Source of the DNA: Thaumatotibia leucotreta
Lineage: Eukaryota > Arthropoda > Insecta > Lepidoptera > Tortricidae
Length of the DNA: 64,000 bases
Assembly: GCA_025490895.1 (NCBI GenBank)
Contig: JALPQI010001825.1
Location: 1 to 64,000 of the forward strand
Direction: 5' to 3'
In this document: piece by piece, positions 32,592 through 43,552 of the stretch
Layout of the letters: each line of letters begins with the position of its first letter
Numbering within the stretch: position 1 is the stretch's first letter
Made by a program: the position numbers and the translations under genes
Notes under the pieces: model-generated
What the model was told of the DNA's origin: nothing
What the model saw: only the letters and a program-made list of their open reading frames with translations
Databases searched by the model: none

Positions 32592-35044
32592 GTACGGTCA
32601 AATCGTACATAATATTACCCTAAACTCGCAAATCAAGTAGTATCGCTGCATTTTTGGTATGTTGTTTAGACACCATAGGACAGTATAAAACCATATTTTG
32701 CAAGCAAAAAAAAGTTGTGCTAGCTGGGTAGTACGTGAAAAACTGCGAAATTTACGGCCATTTTTTAGTTTCTGATTTTTATTTAAAAAATCTTACGTTT
32801 TTGATATCATATGTAAATAAACGTTTAAAGACTAATACATTTCCAACAAGTTGAGCTAACATGCATTACCGTAGGTCTTATAGTTTCAGAGATTCGAGAC
32901 TTTTAAAAGTACCCCTTTTTGTAAACTAGATAAAATTATGTGTTTTGCTAACGTTTTCGACTTAATATCGCCTCACCTAATTATGCTCCGAAAAACATGC
33001 AATAATGACCTTATAGCGCACTTAATATTCTTTAATTTAAGGGTAAAATTAGGTCAGTGAACTTTGTAGTTTAAAGTATAAACCCGAAATTCCAAAGGCA
33101 GGAGGCCCGCTATCTAAGTTTTTCATACAAATCGCAAGTCGAGTTGCAAAGCTGCAATTTTGGTATATTATAAAGGCCTTATAGATATATAAGAAAATGC
33201 ATATTAAAAGAAAAACAAAAAAATAATTTGGGCATAGGACGTAAAAAACGGAGAAAAATTCGCATTTTTTTTAGTTTTTGACGTTTAACTTAAAATCTAT
33301 TATCTTTTTGATGCTGATTGCTATTAAACTAAGAAAGAACATTAAATTTGAAAGAATTTGAGCTACGTTGCATCACCGTAAGTTATATATATTTTGAGAT
33401 ACGACATTTCATAAAGTGCCCTTTTATCAAAACATAAACAAATTTTAGGTTACGTTAAAGCTATTCACTAAATATTGGCAAATCGTTCGCGCTAAGAAAA
33501 AAATAATAATTGTAGATAATAACTACATTAAATTTGGAACAAATTGAGCCGATAACAATTACTGTAAGTCTTATAGTTGGGGGTATACGAGGCTTCAAAA
33601 CATGCATTTATTTTCTTAACTTAATTAAGGGCACATTTTGAAATATCGTTTCTCTAAATCTATTTAATTTATGGTAATGCAAGGTAGCTCAAATCCTTTC
33701 AAATTTAATATTCTTTCATAGTTTTATAGCAATTAGTATCAAAAAGATAATAGTTTTTTAATTAAACGTCAAAAAGTAAAAGAAGTCCAATATTTTTTCA
33801 GTTTTTGTCGTCCTATGCCGAAATTCCTTTTTTAGGGTTCCGTAGCCAAAATGGCAAAAACGGAACCCTTATAGATTTGTCATGTCCGTCTGTCCGTCTG
33901 TCCGTCTGTCCGTCTGTCCGTCTGTCACAGCCGATTTACTCGGAAACTATAAATGCTACAGTAACGAAATTTGGTAAGAATATGTGTTGTATGAACCGCT
34001 ACAGGATTATGATACTAAATTGTAAAAAAAACTATTGGGGTGGGGGCCCTCCATACACGTAACTGAGGGATAGAAAAAAAAATTTAGTTGTATATAAGCG
34101 TGTGGGGTATTAATAGAAAGGTCTTTGAAAATGATATGAAGGTTTATAAATCTCATTTTTATTTAAGCAAATCGTTTTCGAGATATCAGCTCTCAAACTC
34201 TGAAAAATGTGTCCCCCCCCCCCTCTATTTTTTAAACTACGCGATATAAAATTCAAAAAAAAATATATGTTATGCACATTAATAAACTCTATCAACGATT
34301 TTTGGTTTGATCAAATTATCTCCTATAGTTTTTGAGGTAGGTTGATTTAACTGTATTTTTTTAATAATAAATTGATAATGGTACGGAACCCTTTGCGCGC
34401 GAGTCCGACTCGCACTTCGCCGGTTTTTGTTTTTCTTGTAATATGCATTCTTGTACGTCCTTATAGGGCCTATATAATATACTAAAATTGCAGCTTTGCA
34501 ACATGACTTGCGATTTGTTTGAAAAACTTAGATAGCGGACCTCCTGCTTTTTGAATTTCGCGTTTTTAGTTTCAATTACAAAGTTTACTGACCTGATTTT
34601 ACCCTTAAATGAAAGAATATTAATTGCGCTATAAGATAATTATTTCATGTTTTTCGTAGCATAATTAGGTAAGGCGATATTAAACCAAAAACGTTAGCAA
34701 AACTCAACATTTTATCTAGTTTACAAAACAGGGTACTATTTGAAGTCTCGAATCTCTGAAACTATAAGACCTACGGTAATGCATGTTATCTCATCTTGTT
34801 ACAAATTCATTCATCTTTAAACGTTACCTGATACATATTGTCAAAAAACGTAAGGCTTTTTTTATAAAAATCAGAAACTAAAAATAGACAGTAAATTTCA
34901 CAGTTTTTCACGTATAATGCAGCTAGCACAACTTTTTTTTGCTTGCAAAATGTGGTTTTATACTGCCCTATGGTGTCTAAATAACATACCAAAAATGCAG
35001 CTTTACTACATGTTTTGCGAGTTTAATGTACGATTTGACCGTAC
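32592..35044. mobile_element. Foldback element, 2.45 kb palindrome
   Basis: GTACGGTCAAATCGTACAT (32592-32610) and its inverse (35026-35044) bound two long arms that match along their length; e.g. CAAGCAAAAAAAAGTTGTGC mirrored by GCACAACTTTTTTTTGCTTG-like sequence at 34926. The centre lies near 33510. Without a 0.6 kb family G insertion (33832-34428) in the right arm, the arms would be about 920 bp each. No transposase; class unknown. Confidence 0.8.
33832..34428 (+). mobile_element. Family G repeat, copy 2, inside the foldback element
   Basis: Begins AGGGTTCCGTAGCCAAAATG, has five TGTCCGTC units at 33884-33923, ends GGTACGGAACCCTTTGCGCG and GAGTCCGACTCGCACTTCGC CGG. Foldback sequence resumes on both sides, so this insertion is the younger. 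Confidence 0.75.
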
Positions 35045-35469
35045 GTCTTGGGTAGGACTGCAGATATGTCAGCAAGACACTTTGAAGCTGCGCGTGGACA
35101 TGAGAACACACAGCCACATTAGTGGTTCTTGACGTTTAAAGGGTTAAAAGCGTTGTTCAATGTCAGTTTGTAAGTTTACATTAGCTATGTTTACCTACCG
35201 GTTGTTACACAATAATTAGCAATAACAACAATGTCTTATCACTATCGGAGTACTCGTAGTAGAGATAATTTACCAGACATGTACATACTTATCTACAAAA
35301 CAATAACATTATAATATAAGCATCATAGGATTCATGGGACGTTCTAATCTAAAACAAATCGGCCTACACCCAGACGTCCCAGACCCACGGTAACCTAGCC
35401 GCTAGAAAATACACCCAAAAAACGCAAAAGATTTTTATCACAATTATATTCTTGACCTTCAAACAAGAT
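35045..35469. other. Intergenic
   Basis: Nothing recognised. Confidence 0.4.
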
Positions 35470-35506
35470 AAAAAACCGGCCAAAGGCGTGTCGGGCCATG
35501 CTCAAT

Positions 35507-35983
35507 AAATAAATACCTTGGGACATCTTGCACAAATCGACGTAGTCCCAAGGTAAGCTCAAGGCAAGTGATGTGGGTACCAGCCGGCGATATACCTATA
35601 CAATAGTCAGGGGTCGGAACTATGCGTGCAAAATTTTAACAAAACTTTAAAATTGACATAATATGGGAATACTTTAGCCAAGAAAAATACGAATATTGTT
35701 GAAAAATCAGTGTCCAATTTTATTCCCTAGAAATATATGTATATTTTATGGATGTATGTGCTATGTCAAGTCCCCTTGACAAGTTTTATTAAAGTTTTGC
35801 ATCCATAGTTCCGAGTTCCGACCCCTAATAATAATACATATAGATACTTAAATACATACACAGCCACGACTAAGGAACAAATATTTGTGATAAAAAAATA
35901 CACAAATAATGCCCTCGCCGGGATTCGAACCCGGAACCTCCAGCTTCGTAGGCAGGGTCACTACCTACTACTAGGCTACGACG
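35507..35983 (-). mobile_element. tRNA-derived SINE with nested MITE
   Basis: On the minus strand the head reads CGTCGTAGCCTAGTAGTAGG (A-box-like) and GGTTCCGGGTTCGAATCCCG (B box), and the 3' end is AATATTTATTTATT-like. GCTCAAT at 35500-35506 and 35984-35990 looks like the target duplication. The acceptor-stem ends do not pair, so it is not a working tRNA gene. The SINE is split by a 216 bp MITE. Confidence 0.8.
35610..35825. mobile_element. MITE inside the SINE
   Basis: GGGGTCGGAAC mirrored by GTTCCGACCCC; a second mirrored block is TGCAAAATTTTAACAAAACT / AGTTTTATTAAAGTTTTGCA. Confidence 0.75.
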
Positions 35984-36368
35984 GCTCAATGTAGGGTTCC
36001 GGAGTTATTCGAAAACGCCTGGGCCGATTATGTTCGGAATACTTTTAATTTAAAGTATTCTATAAGTCCACTATTCATTATTTTTTTCTTATTTTTTGGA
36101 CCTACGAATCAAAAGTTAGAGAGGGGGGACACATTTTTTTTCTTCTGGAGCGATTATCTTCGAAAATATTGACTTTACAAAAAAATATATTATTTTAAGA
36201 CGACTATTCTGTTTAAGAGACCCATTTAATGATACCCTACACTATAGGATTACATAAAATAAAATCCATCCCCGCAATGCTGCGGACAGGCGGACAGACG
36301 GACAGACGGACATGGTGAAACTATAAGGGGTCCGTTTTTGCCATTTTGGCTACGAAACCCTAAAAACC

Positions 36369-36629
36369 TAACCTTGGGTGCCGCCGGCAACGGGGCGGGC
36401 CCAAGCTGACGGTGGTTAAGGTCACAGATAGAGGAACCGACTGACTATCCGCGCAGTGTCCAGGATTACCACCTTATGCATCTGACCCACACAGCGTGGG
36501 ACTCTTAAGGATGTTGGTCGAGACTCTTCGCTATTAAACCGTTCGCTGTAACGGCTATCGGGACTATGATCGTCGAGTCAACATCCCAGATGGCGGTTAT
36601 CTCGTGGGCCAAGTCGAATTTATTATTAT
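36369..36629. other. Moderately GC-rich repeat-like segment
   Basis: Begins TAACCTTGGGTGCCGCCGG and ends AGTCGAATTTATTATTATTA. The (TTA)n end suggests a LINE or SINE 3' end, but I cannot assign it. Confidence 0.35.
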
Positions 36630-37024
36630 TACTAGCTTTTGCCCGCGGCTTCGCACGCGTAGATTTTGGACTTCTATGAAAAAAATGTTTTCAATCGACT
36701 TCAAAAAAGAAGGAGGTTACCATTTCGATTGTATGTAGTTATATATTATGCATGTTACACGGTTTCCTGCAAATAATGAATCCTATTTTGTTTTTTTTCT
36801 CAGGAGATTCAAAAGTGGCCGAAATAAGTTTAATATTTGTGATATTTTTTTTTGAGTTTCGCCTTGACTTGTTGACAATCATTTAATCGAATGTTGTTTC
36901 AAAGACAACACAGTTCAAGTATTTTCATTTCATCGACAAGTTATTCTGTCGAAGAATAGTTTTTAGTAAATTTAAATCAGGGAATTTTGAATGGTGCTTG
37001 AGGTTTTCCTTTACGGGTTCTTAT

Positions 37025-37199
37025 CAGGGGCGTAGCTACTGCCGTATATGCCGTATCAATTATACGGGGCCCCTGGGCCACGGGGGCCCCCAAAGTGTGT
37101 AAGGAAAAAGAATAAAAATTTTCTAATTTATATTACCTCCATATAAGGGCCTCCAAAAAATTTTTATACGGGGCCCCGACAAGGCACGCTACGCCACTG
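37025..37199. mobile_element. hAT-like MITE with 8 bp target duplication
   Basis: GTTCTTAT at 37017-37024 and 37200-37207 is an exact duplication. Ends CAGGGGCGTAGCTAC and GCTACGCCACTG are inverted. 175 bp; interior TACGGGGCCCC occurs on both sides. Confidence 0.88.
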
Positions 37200-37242
37200 G
37201 TTCTTATTTTAGTTTGGTTTAAATTTAGTAATATTTATTCTG

Positions 37243-37730
37243 CAGTTCTAAACTAACCCTGAACCTACTTTGATAGCTGTTCGCTTATGTGTGGGGTCAC
37301 AGTTGTAACCTAACTTAAACATATTTTAATAGCCGTTCGTTTCTATGTGGGATCGCACTGGTCGCAGTTCTAACCAAACGTAAACCTACTTTGATAGCCG
37401 TTTGCTTTTGTGTAGGGTCGCAGTTCTAACCTAAACTAAACCTACTTTGATAGCCGTTTGCTTATGTGTGGGGTCGCAGTTCTAACCTAACCTAAACCTA
37501 CTTTAATAGCCGTTAGTTTCTGTGTGGGGTTGGAGTTCAAACCTAACATAAACCTACTTTCAAAGCCGTTCGTTGCTGTGTGGGGTTACTATCCAAGCCT
37601 AACCTGAACCTCCTTTGATAGTCGTTCGTTTCTATGTGGAGTCGCATTTCTAATCTAACCCAAAACCTACTTTGATAGCCGTTAGTTTCTGTGTGGGGTC
37701 GCAGTTCTAACCTTTCCTAAACCTAAGTAG
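37243..37730 (+). repeat. Minisatellite, about 62 bp unit, about 8 copies
   Basis: Unit core: CTAAACCTACTTTGATAGCC, then GTTCGTTTCTGTGTGGGGTC, then GCAGTTCTAACCTAAC. Units differ by substitutions and small indels. Confidence 0.85.
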
Positions 37731-38154
37731 AATCTTACCTTATTACATTCTGTTTGAAGTCTGTTTCATTGAACAGCATATTAGTATGACATAATTAAAT
37801 ACTTAATTGCAAATAAACTACACGAATTAGAAAGCTGAATTTACAGTGAGGCGGCCCGTGTACCCGCGCTGCTTATATGTACATATACTGTCCGCGAGCT
37901 GTCAAACAAACATTTGAAATTCGTTCGCTTTGAATCATACGAGTATGTCGCCATGCGAAATTGTAGATATTTTTAACGAATAAACAAATCAATATGGTTT
38001 TGTCTAGACTAAAAAAATAAAACCTCACAATGACCTTTTATGTAGCAAACTGCATTACTTACCAAAATTTAATATTAAAAGTATCTACGTATTCATCGTA
38101 CCTATGTTACTCGTATATAACATGGTATGTAGATAAGTACCTACATCTTCATTG

Positions 38155-40178
38155 GCAAGAACACTTCTATGAAGTTTTGAATTAAATAGCCCAACGAATC
38201 TGGTTCCTTCATACAAACTTTAACCTTCCATTTAACCCCCATAGGGAATGAATTTTCAAAAAACCTGAAACACGTGTTTATTTATTTATTGTTAAAAACA
38301 TTCATGTGAGGTTTCGAATAAAATAACCCAACTAATCTTATTTCCCCATACAAACTTTAACCCTCCATTTAACCCCTTTAAGGGATGAATTTTCAAAAAA
38401 CCTAAAATACGTGTTTACTTATTTATTGTTAAAAACATTCATGTGAAGTTTCGAATAAAATAGCCCAACCAATCTTATTTCCCCATACAAACTGTAACCC
38501 TCCATTTAACCCCTTTAAGGGATGAATTTTCAAAAAACCTGAAACATGTAATTACTTATTTATTATTAAAAACATTCCTGTGAAGTTTCGAATAAAATAG
38601 CCCAACTAATCTTATTTCCCCATACAAACTTTAACCCTCCATTTAACCTCTTTAAGGGATGAATTTTCAAAAAACCTGAAACATGTGTTTACTTATTTAT
38701 TATTAAAAACATTCCTGTGAAGTTTCGAATAAAATAGCCCAACTAATCTTATTTCCCCATACAAACTTTAATCCTTCATTTAACCCCTTTAAGGGATGAA
38801 TTTTCAAAAAACCTGAAACATGTGTTTACTTATTTATTATTAAAAACATTCCTGTGAAGTTTTGAATAAAATAGCCCAACTAATCTTATTTCCCCATACA
38901 AACTTTAACCCCCCATTTAACCCCTTTACGGGATGAATTTTCAAAAATCCGTTCTTAGTGCGCCTCTAAACATTATAAAGAATGTACATGCCAAGTTTGA
39001 ACTCTCTAGGACCAGCGGTTTGGGCTGTGCGTTGATTTAAGTCAGTCAGTCAGTCAGTCAGTCAGTCAGGACATTGCCGTTTATATATATAGATTAAAAA
39101 CATTCCTGTGAAGTTTCGAATAAAATAGCCCAACTAATCTTATTTCCCCATACAAACTTTAACCCTCCATTTAACCTTTAAGGGATGAATTTTCAAAAAA
39201 CCTGAAACATGTGTTTACTTATTTATTATTAAAAACATTCCTGTGAAGTTTCGAATAAAATAGCCCAACTAATCTTATTTCCCCATACAAACTTTAATCC
39301 TCCATTTAACCCCTTTAAGGGATGAATTTTCAAAAAACCTGAAACATGTGTTTACTTATTTATTATTAAAAACATTCCTGTGAAGTTTTGAATAAAATAG
39401 CCCAACTAATCTTATTTCCCCATACAAACTTTAACCCCCCATTTAACCCCTTTACGGGATGAATTTTCAAAAATCCGTTCTTAGTGCGCCTCTAAACATT
39501 ATAAAGAATGTACATGCCAAGTTTGAACTCTCTAGGACCAGCGGTTTGGGCTGTGCGTTGATTTAAGTCAGTCAGTCAGTCAGTCAGTCAGTCAGTCAGT
39601 CAGTCAGTCAGGACATTGCCGTTTATATATATAGATTAAAAACATTCCTGTGAAGTTTCGAATAAAATAGCCCAACTAATCTTATTTCCCCATACAAACT
39701 TTAACCCTCCATTTAACCTTTAAGGGATGAATTTTCAAAAAACCTGAAACATGTGTTTACTTATTTATTATTAAAAACATTCCTGTGAAGTTTCGAATAA
39801 AATAGCCCAACTAATCTTATTTCCCCATACAAACTTTAACCCTCCATTTAACCCCTTTAAGGGATGAATTTTCAAAAAACCTGAAACATGTGTTTACTTA
39901 TTTATTATTAAAAACATTCCTGTGAAGTTTTGAATAAAATAGCCCAACTAATCTTATTTCCCCATACAAACTTTAACCCCCCATTTAACCCCTTTACGGG
40001 ATGAATTTTCAAAAATCCGTTCTTAGTGCGCCTCTAAACATTATAAAGAATGTACATACCAAGTTTGAACTCTCTAGGACCAGCGGTTTGGGCTGTGCGT
40101 TGATTTAAGTCAGTCAGTCAGTCAGTCAGTCAGTCAGTCAGTCAGTCAATCAGGACATTGCCGTTTATATATATAGAT
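38155..40178 (+). repeat. Higher-order tandem array (about 140 bp units in 542 bp blocks)
   Basis: The basic unit carries AAAATAGCCCAACTAATCTT, CCCCATACAAACTTTAACCC and GGGATGAATTTTCAAAAAAC, about twelve times. From 39091 the array is two complete 542 bp blocks (39091-39632, 39633-40174), each made of three units plus a tail with CCAGCGGTTTGGGCTGTGCG, a GTCA microsatellite of varying length and TATATATATAGATTA. The tail also ends the units before 39090. Confidence 0.9.
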
Positions 40179-40258
40179 TATTTCCATATCGTTGATGACT
40201 TTATTTTTGAGATCCATCGGTCCATATATTCGAGACTTGCGTACCTTGAGAATACTTA

Positions 40259-40690
40259 TTGAAAAAAGAAAATCTATACATATATAAGGTGAATCCTGCA
40301 TTACTCTCTCATTGGATACGGCCATTGCAACCGCTATTATTTATGGGAGCTAACCGGCGAAATCCTTTAGCTAAAGAAAGAAGGGTTGATCGACCATGTG
40401 CTACGAAGCTCAAACAATCTCTTGTTCAAGCAAGTGTTTACGTGACAAGTTCTTGTAAAAAGAAAAGAAGAAGAAAGGAAGAAGGTCGTCCCCTACTGAC
40501 TGAATATGTGAAGTTGAATAGGAAGCAGCAACAGACTGGCCTCGGTCGGAAAGATCTGGAAAAGGATACCCAAGGCCATGCAAAAGGAGATTCCTTTCTG
40601 AGAAATTTACGTCCCGGCTAAGCGGCAACAGTATACCATCGTCATCATTTAAGTGTAAATTTAATTAACAGGTGATACAATAAATAATAA
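40259..40690 (+). pseudogene. LINE-derived coding relic
   Basis: An open frame of 120 codons (40259-40621) includes SCKKKRRRKEEGRPLLTEYV and KLNRKQQQTGLGRKDLEKD. Highly similar text (SCKKKRSRKKEGRPLLPEDV, KLNRKQRQTGKG) is on the minus strand at 52465-52671, next to an RTE-like reverse transcriptase relic, and a worn version at 45490-45690. I read it as the end of one decayed LINE family rather than a host gene. Confidence 0.5.
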
Positions 40691-40714
40691 ACGGATTTCA
40701 TTGCATGAAAAACT

Positions 40715-41330
40715 AGAAATCACTCTACGCGAACCACTCATGGTGTCAGTCTATCAGCTGGAGGATCGCAGGCCCGACAACTCGCCCTACGGGAACTACT
40801 CACGCTGGCAGTCTACCAGTCGGAGCGCCGTAGGTCTGACGGCTGGCCCTACGCGAACCACTCACGCTGTCAGTCTATCAGCCGGAGGGCCGGAGGGCCG
40901 CAGGCCCGACAGCTCGCCCTACGTGAACCACTCACGCTGTCAGTCTATCAGCCGGAGGGCCGCAGGGCCGACAGCTCGCCCTACGCAAACCACTCACGCT
41001 GGCAGTCTATCAGCCGGAGCACCGCAGGCCCGACAGCTCGCCCTACAGGAACCACTCACGCTGTCAGTCTATCAGCCGGAGGGCGCAGGGCCGACAGCTC
41101 GCCCTACGCAAACCACTCACGCTGTCAGTCTATCAGCCGGAGGACCGTAGGCCCGACAGCTCGTCCTACGGGAACCACTCACGCTGGCAGTCTCACGTTG
41201 TCAGTCTATCAGCCAGAGGGCCTCGCCCTACGGACCCGAAGGCCCGAAGGGTGAACTCATACTATCAACCAGAGGACCGCAGGCCCGACAGTTCACGCTC
41301 TACATGAACCCGACGTCGGTCGACCCTACG
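40715..41330 (+). repeat. GC-rich minisatellite, 62 bp unit, about nine copies
   Basis: Unit: CTACGCGAACCACTCACGCT, GTCAGTCTATCAGCCGGAGG, CCGCAGGCCCGACAGCTCGC CC. As 62 is not divisible by three, the 149-codon open frame across it is a by-product. The last 150 bp are degenerate. Confidence 0.88.
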
Positions 41331-41865
41331 GCGTCAGTATTAAATCCGCATGTTTCTACATAATATCTAAAGAACTTGTTTAGAACCAACATATCGATAA
41401 ACCTTGCGGTTATTGTAGGCAGTACTGCAAAAATAGGTTATCCGCCATTTTGCAGTGGTGGAAATCTCAGATTTTGTTTTTACATACTTAGTGCACTGTA
41501 TTCTCCTCGGCAAGCCCTTTTATTTAATACCCATTTTGTTGGGATTTAATAAAAAAAGAAATCCGTTATTTTGTACTAGCGGTCATGTTGGAATTGCCAT
41601 AATACTAAATATACATAATTGTATTGTCACCAGAACCAAAGCGGTATTCCAAATTTCAGTTCAATCTGTTGAGAAGAGGGTGAAATTTCAATGACTAAAT
41701 TTGACCCAAGACAACAAACGGGGTAAGCTAAATAAAACCGTTTAAAAATAAAATAAAATGGTAATTATATTTCTTTATTATAATGTATTTATTATTCCAT
41801 GAAATAAAACAAAAAATTGCTCTGTCGCATTACGTGCAGGTAAAGGCCACATTTTACTTACCAGC
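41331..41865. other. Intergenic, 3' flank of SDR2
   Basis: Nothing recognised up to the SDR2 3' untranslated region; reverse-strand AATAAA at 41788-41793 is a likely polyadenylation signal for SDR2. Confidence 0.5.
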
Positions 41866-42630
41866 CTAGTTTTTCATTGTCAAACCATTGTCTATGACGT
41901 AGGTAGATCCAGTGATGCTTCTAGCCTTATCACTAGCCATGAACAAAATCACATTTCCAATTTCTTCATTGGTAGCTATAAATCCTTGGGCGGTAGCATC
42001 AATCAGCATCTGACGAATCGCCTTCGGATCACCAAGGCTGTTGTTACTGTTGAAATCATTGTCCACTGGTCCAGGGTTCACCGAATTGACTCTAACTCCA
42101 GAAGTCACTAGCTCCATCGCTGCACAACGTGAAAAATGATCCAAAGCAGCTTTTGATACAAAATACGGCAGCAGTTTCGGATCTTTGCACGGACGTAAAG
42201 CTACCACGCTCGAAACGTTAACTACGTTACCCTTCGTCTTAGCCAGATATGGCGCAGCCTGGCTTGTCAAATGAATAACAGCACGTACATTGACCTTCAT
42301 TACTTGATCGAACGGTTGTAATACAGTGCCGTTCATTAAAGAGCCTGGTGGAGATATCCCAGCGTTGTTTACCAGCACATCCAACTTTCCGAAGTGTTTG
42401 ACAGTTTTAGGGACGACAGTGGCGACGTCAGCTTCGTTGGAGAGGTCGGCTTGGATGACGAGGGATTTCCTGCCGAGGGCTTCTATTTGCTTGGCGACGG
42501 CTTCGAGCTTGGCTTGAGTGCGCGCCACGAGCGCCACGTCGGCACCCTCCTTGGCGAACATCAGCGCCGTCTCTGCGCCAATTCCACAACTCGCACCCGT
42601 CACTATCACAACTTTGTTAGCAAAACTCAT
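41866..42630 (-). CDS. Short-chain dehydrogenase/reductase SDR2 (FabG-like)
   Basis: Intronless, 254 residues, the normal length for a classical SDR. TGASCGIG (11-18; Ser15 replaced by Cys, with the three glycines kept), Arg37, NNAG 88-91, Asn114, Ser141, Tyr156-Phe-Val-Ser-Lys160 and NPGPV 185-189 are all present, so it should bind NADP(H) and be active; substrate unknown. From residue about 86 onward it is nearly identical to SDR1 (PPGSLM.GTVLQPFDQVMK), but it ends in the ancestral-looking NGLTMKN. It is divergently oriented to SDR3, about 2 kb apart, with matching TATA and paired GATA sites upstream. The transcript leader ends TTGCAGAAAG before the ATG, as in SDR3 and SDR5. Confidence 0.88.
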   Translation of the reverse strand: MSFANKVVIVTGASCGIGAETALMFAKEGADVALVARTQAKLEAVAKQIEALGRKSLVIQADLSNEADVATVVPKTVKHFGKLDVLVNNAGISPPGSLMNGTVLQPFDQVMKVNVRAVIHLTSQAAPYLAKTKGNVVNVSSVVALRPCKDPKLLPYFVSKAALDHFSRCAAMELVTSGVRVNSVNPGPVDNDFNSNNSLGDPKAIRQMLIDATAQGFIATNEEIGNVILFMASDKARSITGSTYVIDNGLTMKN

Positions 42631-42741
42631 CTTTCTGCAACGTTATTGGTATTTGCTCGTAAAATGTTTCGAAATTATTACAGGGACTGAGCCGGGGCCT
42701 TGCGGCTTAGGATATGTGACGATTCAATTGTTTGACTAAAC

Positions 42742-42776
42742 TTTTATATGCAATGTTATCTAAGTGAATAAGATAA
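42742..42776 (-). promoter_or_regulatory. SDR2 promoter: TATA box and facing GATA sites
   Basis: On the minus strand, TATAAAA is at 42748-42742, with TTATCT (42756-42761) and AGATAA (42771-42776) facing each other just upstream (9 bp between them). The same arrangement occurs at SDR3, SDR4 and SDR5. GATA factors driving gut or fat-body expression would be a natural guess; that part is inference. Confidence 0.65.
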
Positions 42777-42865
42777 CATGGTACCCATAACATAAGATAA
42801 GGTAAATTAGGTATGAGAAGCACTTGAGCGCCAAGGGTTCCGCAAAGGGTTCCCTTGCTGCACTA

Positions 42866-42983
42866 TGTGTGGGTCAATGAAGTGTCGGGCGCGACGCCGC
42901 TGGCGCGTGAAACCGTCGCATTGTCGCGCGTCGACCGCGCGTGACCGCGCCGCGCCCGCAGTCGCCGCGTCTACGTTGCTCAC
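42866..42983. other. GC-rich conserved block, copy 1
   Basis: A roughly 110 bp island (GGGCGCGACGCCGCTGGCGC, GTGACCGCGCCGCGCCCGCA) in AT-rich surroundings. It is nearly identical to 49005-49130 although the flanks have drifted. Function unknown. Confidence 0.6.
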
Positions 42984-43042
42984 AACTCTCACAAAAGATG
43001 AAATGTTAAGATTTTCGCTCTTATTTCATGCATTCTTCTAAA

Positions 43043-43552
43043 AAAACCCGGTCAAGAGCATGTCGGACCATGTTCCATGTAGGATTCCGTAGTTATTCAA
43101 AAACGGCTGTGCTTTATGTTTTATATTCTGTAAGTATTCTATAACCCTAATATTTATGTTTTTTTTTATGGACTCACGGATCAAAAATAGATAGAGTGCA
43201 CTTTTTTTTAATCTGTAGTGGTATTATGTTATGTCCGAAAATATTGATTAAAAATACTTTCTTTTAAGACCCTAATTTTTTAAACAGCTGTTCAACGATA
43301 CCTCTTACTAGGATTTCACGAAACAAACAATTATCCCCACTTTAAGTGTAGGGGAGGTGCCAGATTTTTTTAAATATTTTATTTCCTTACTTTGTCGGCG
43401 TTATTAATATACCTACCTATACCTAAACCAAATTGTAACTTTCTAGTATCTACTAACGACCACCTAGCTACACTGATGCGGACATAAAGACGGACATAGC
43501 GGCACTACAAGACAAGTGTTTATTATTTTTTCCCACGGAACCCTAAAAACGT
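43043..43552 (+). mobile_element. Family G repeat, copy 4
   Basis: Starts AACCCGGTCAAGAGCATGTC, has TGTAGGATTCCGTAGTTATT and GACGGACATAGCGGCACTAC, ends CCCACGGAACCCTAAAAAC. The equivalent copy in unit 2 is 49193-49665. Confidence 0.7.

Larger units (their letters stand above)
35470..36368 (-). mobile_element. Family G repeat, copy 3, split by a SINE
   Basis: AAAAACCGGCCAAAGGCGTG and TCGGGCCATGCTCAA at 35471-35505, resuming with TGTAGGGTTCCGGAGTTATT at 35990 and ending TTTTGGCTACGAAACCCT. It contains GGACAGACGGACAGACGGAC, the complement of the TGTCCGTC run. Confidence 0.75.
36630..40178. mobile_element. Composite 3.5 kb repeat element with expanded internal arrays
   Basis: It opens CTAGCTTTTGCCCGCGGCTT, a start seen in many moth repeats, and closes GCCGTTTATATATATAGATT. 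Inside are a hAT-like MITE, a roughly 62 bp minisatellite and a long array of about 125-140 bp units. The boundaries are inferred from these end sequences. Confidence 0.5.

Noticed and set aside
35904..35983. Functional tRNA gene on the minus strand
   Set aside because: B box is good but the acceptor-stem ends do not pair and the sequence continues into a SINE body with a target duplication.
37480..37510. Interstitial telomere repeat (CCTAA)n
   Set aside because: Only two or three imperfect units, part of the 62 bp minisatellite.
36630..40178. CRISPR array
   Set aside because: Regular repeats, but units are 62 or about 140 bp, contiguous without unique spacers, in a eukaryotic repeat element.
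40701..41150. 149-codon repetitive protein gene
   Set aside because: The 62 bp unit is not a multiple of three, so the peptide frame rotates; it is a minisatellite.
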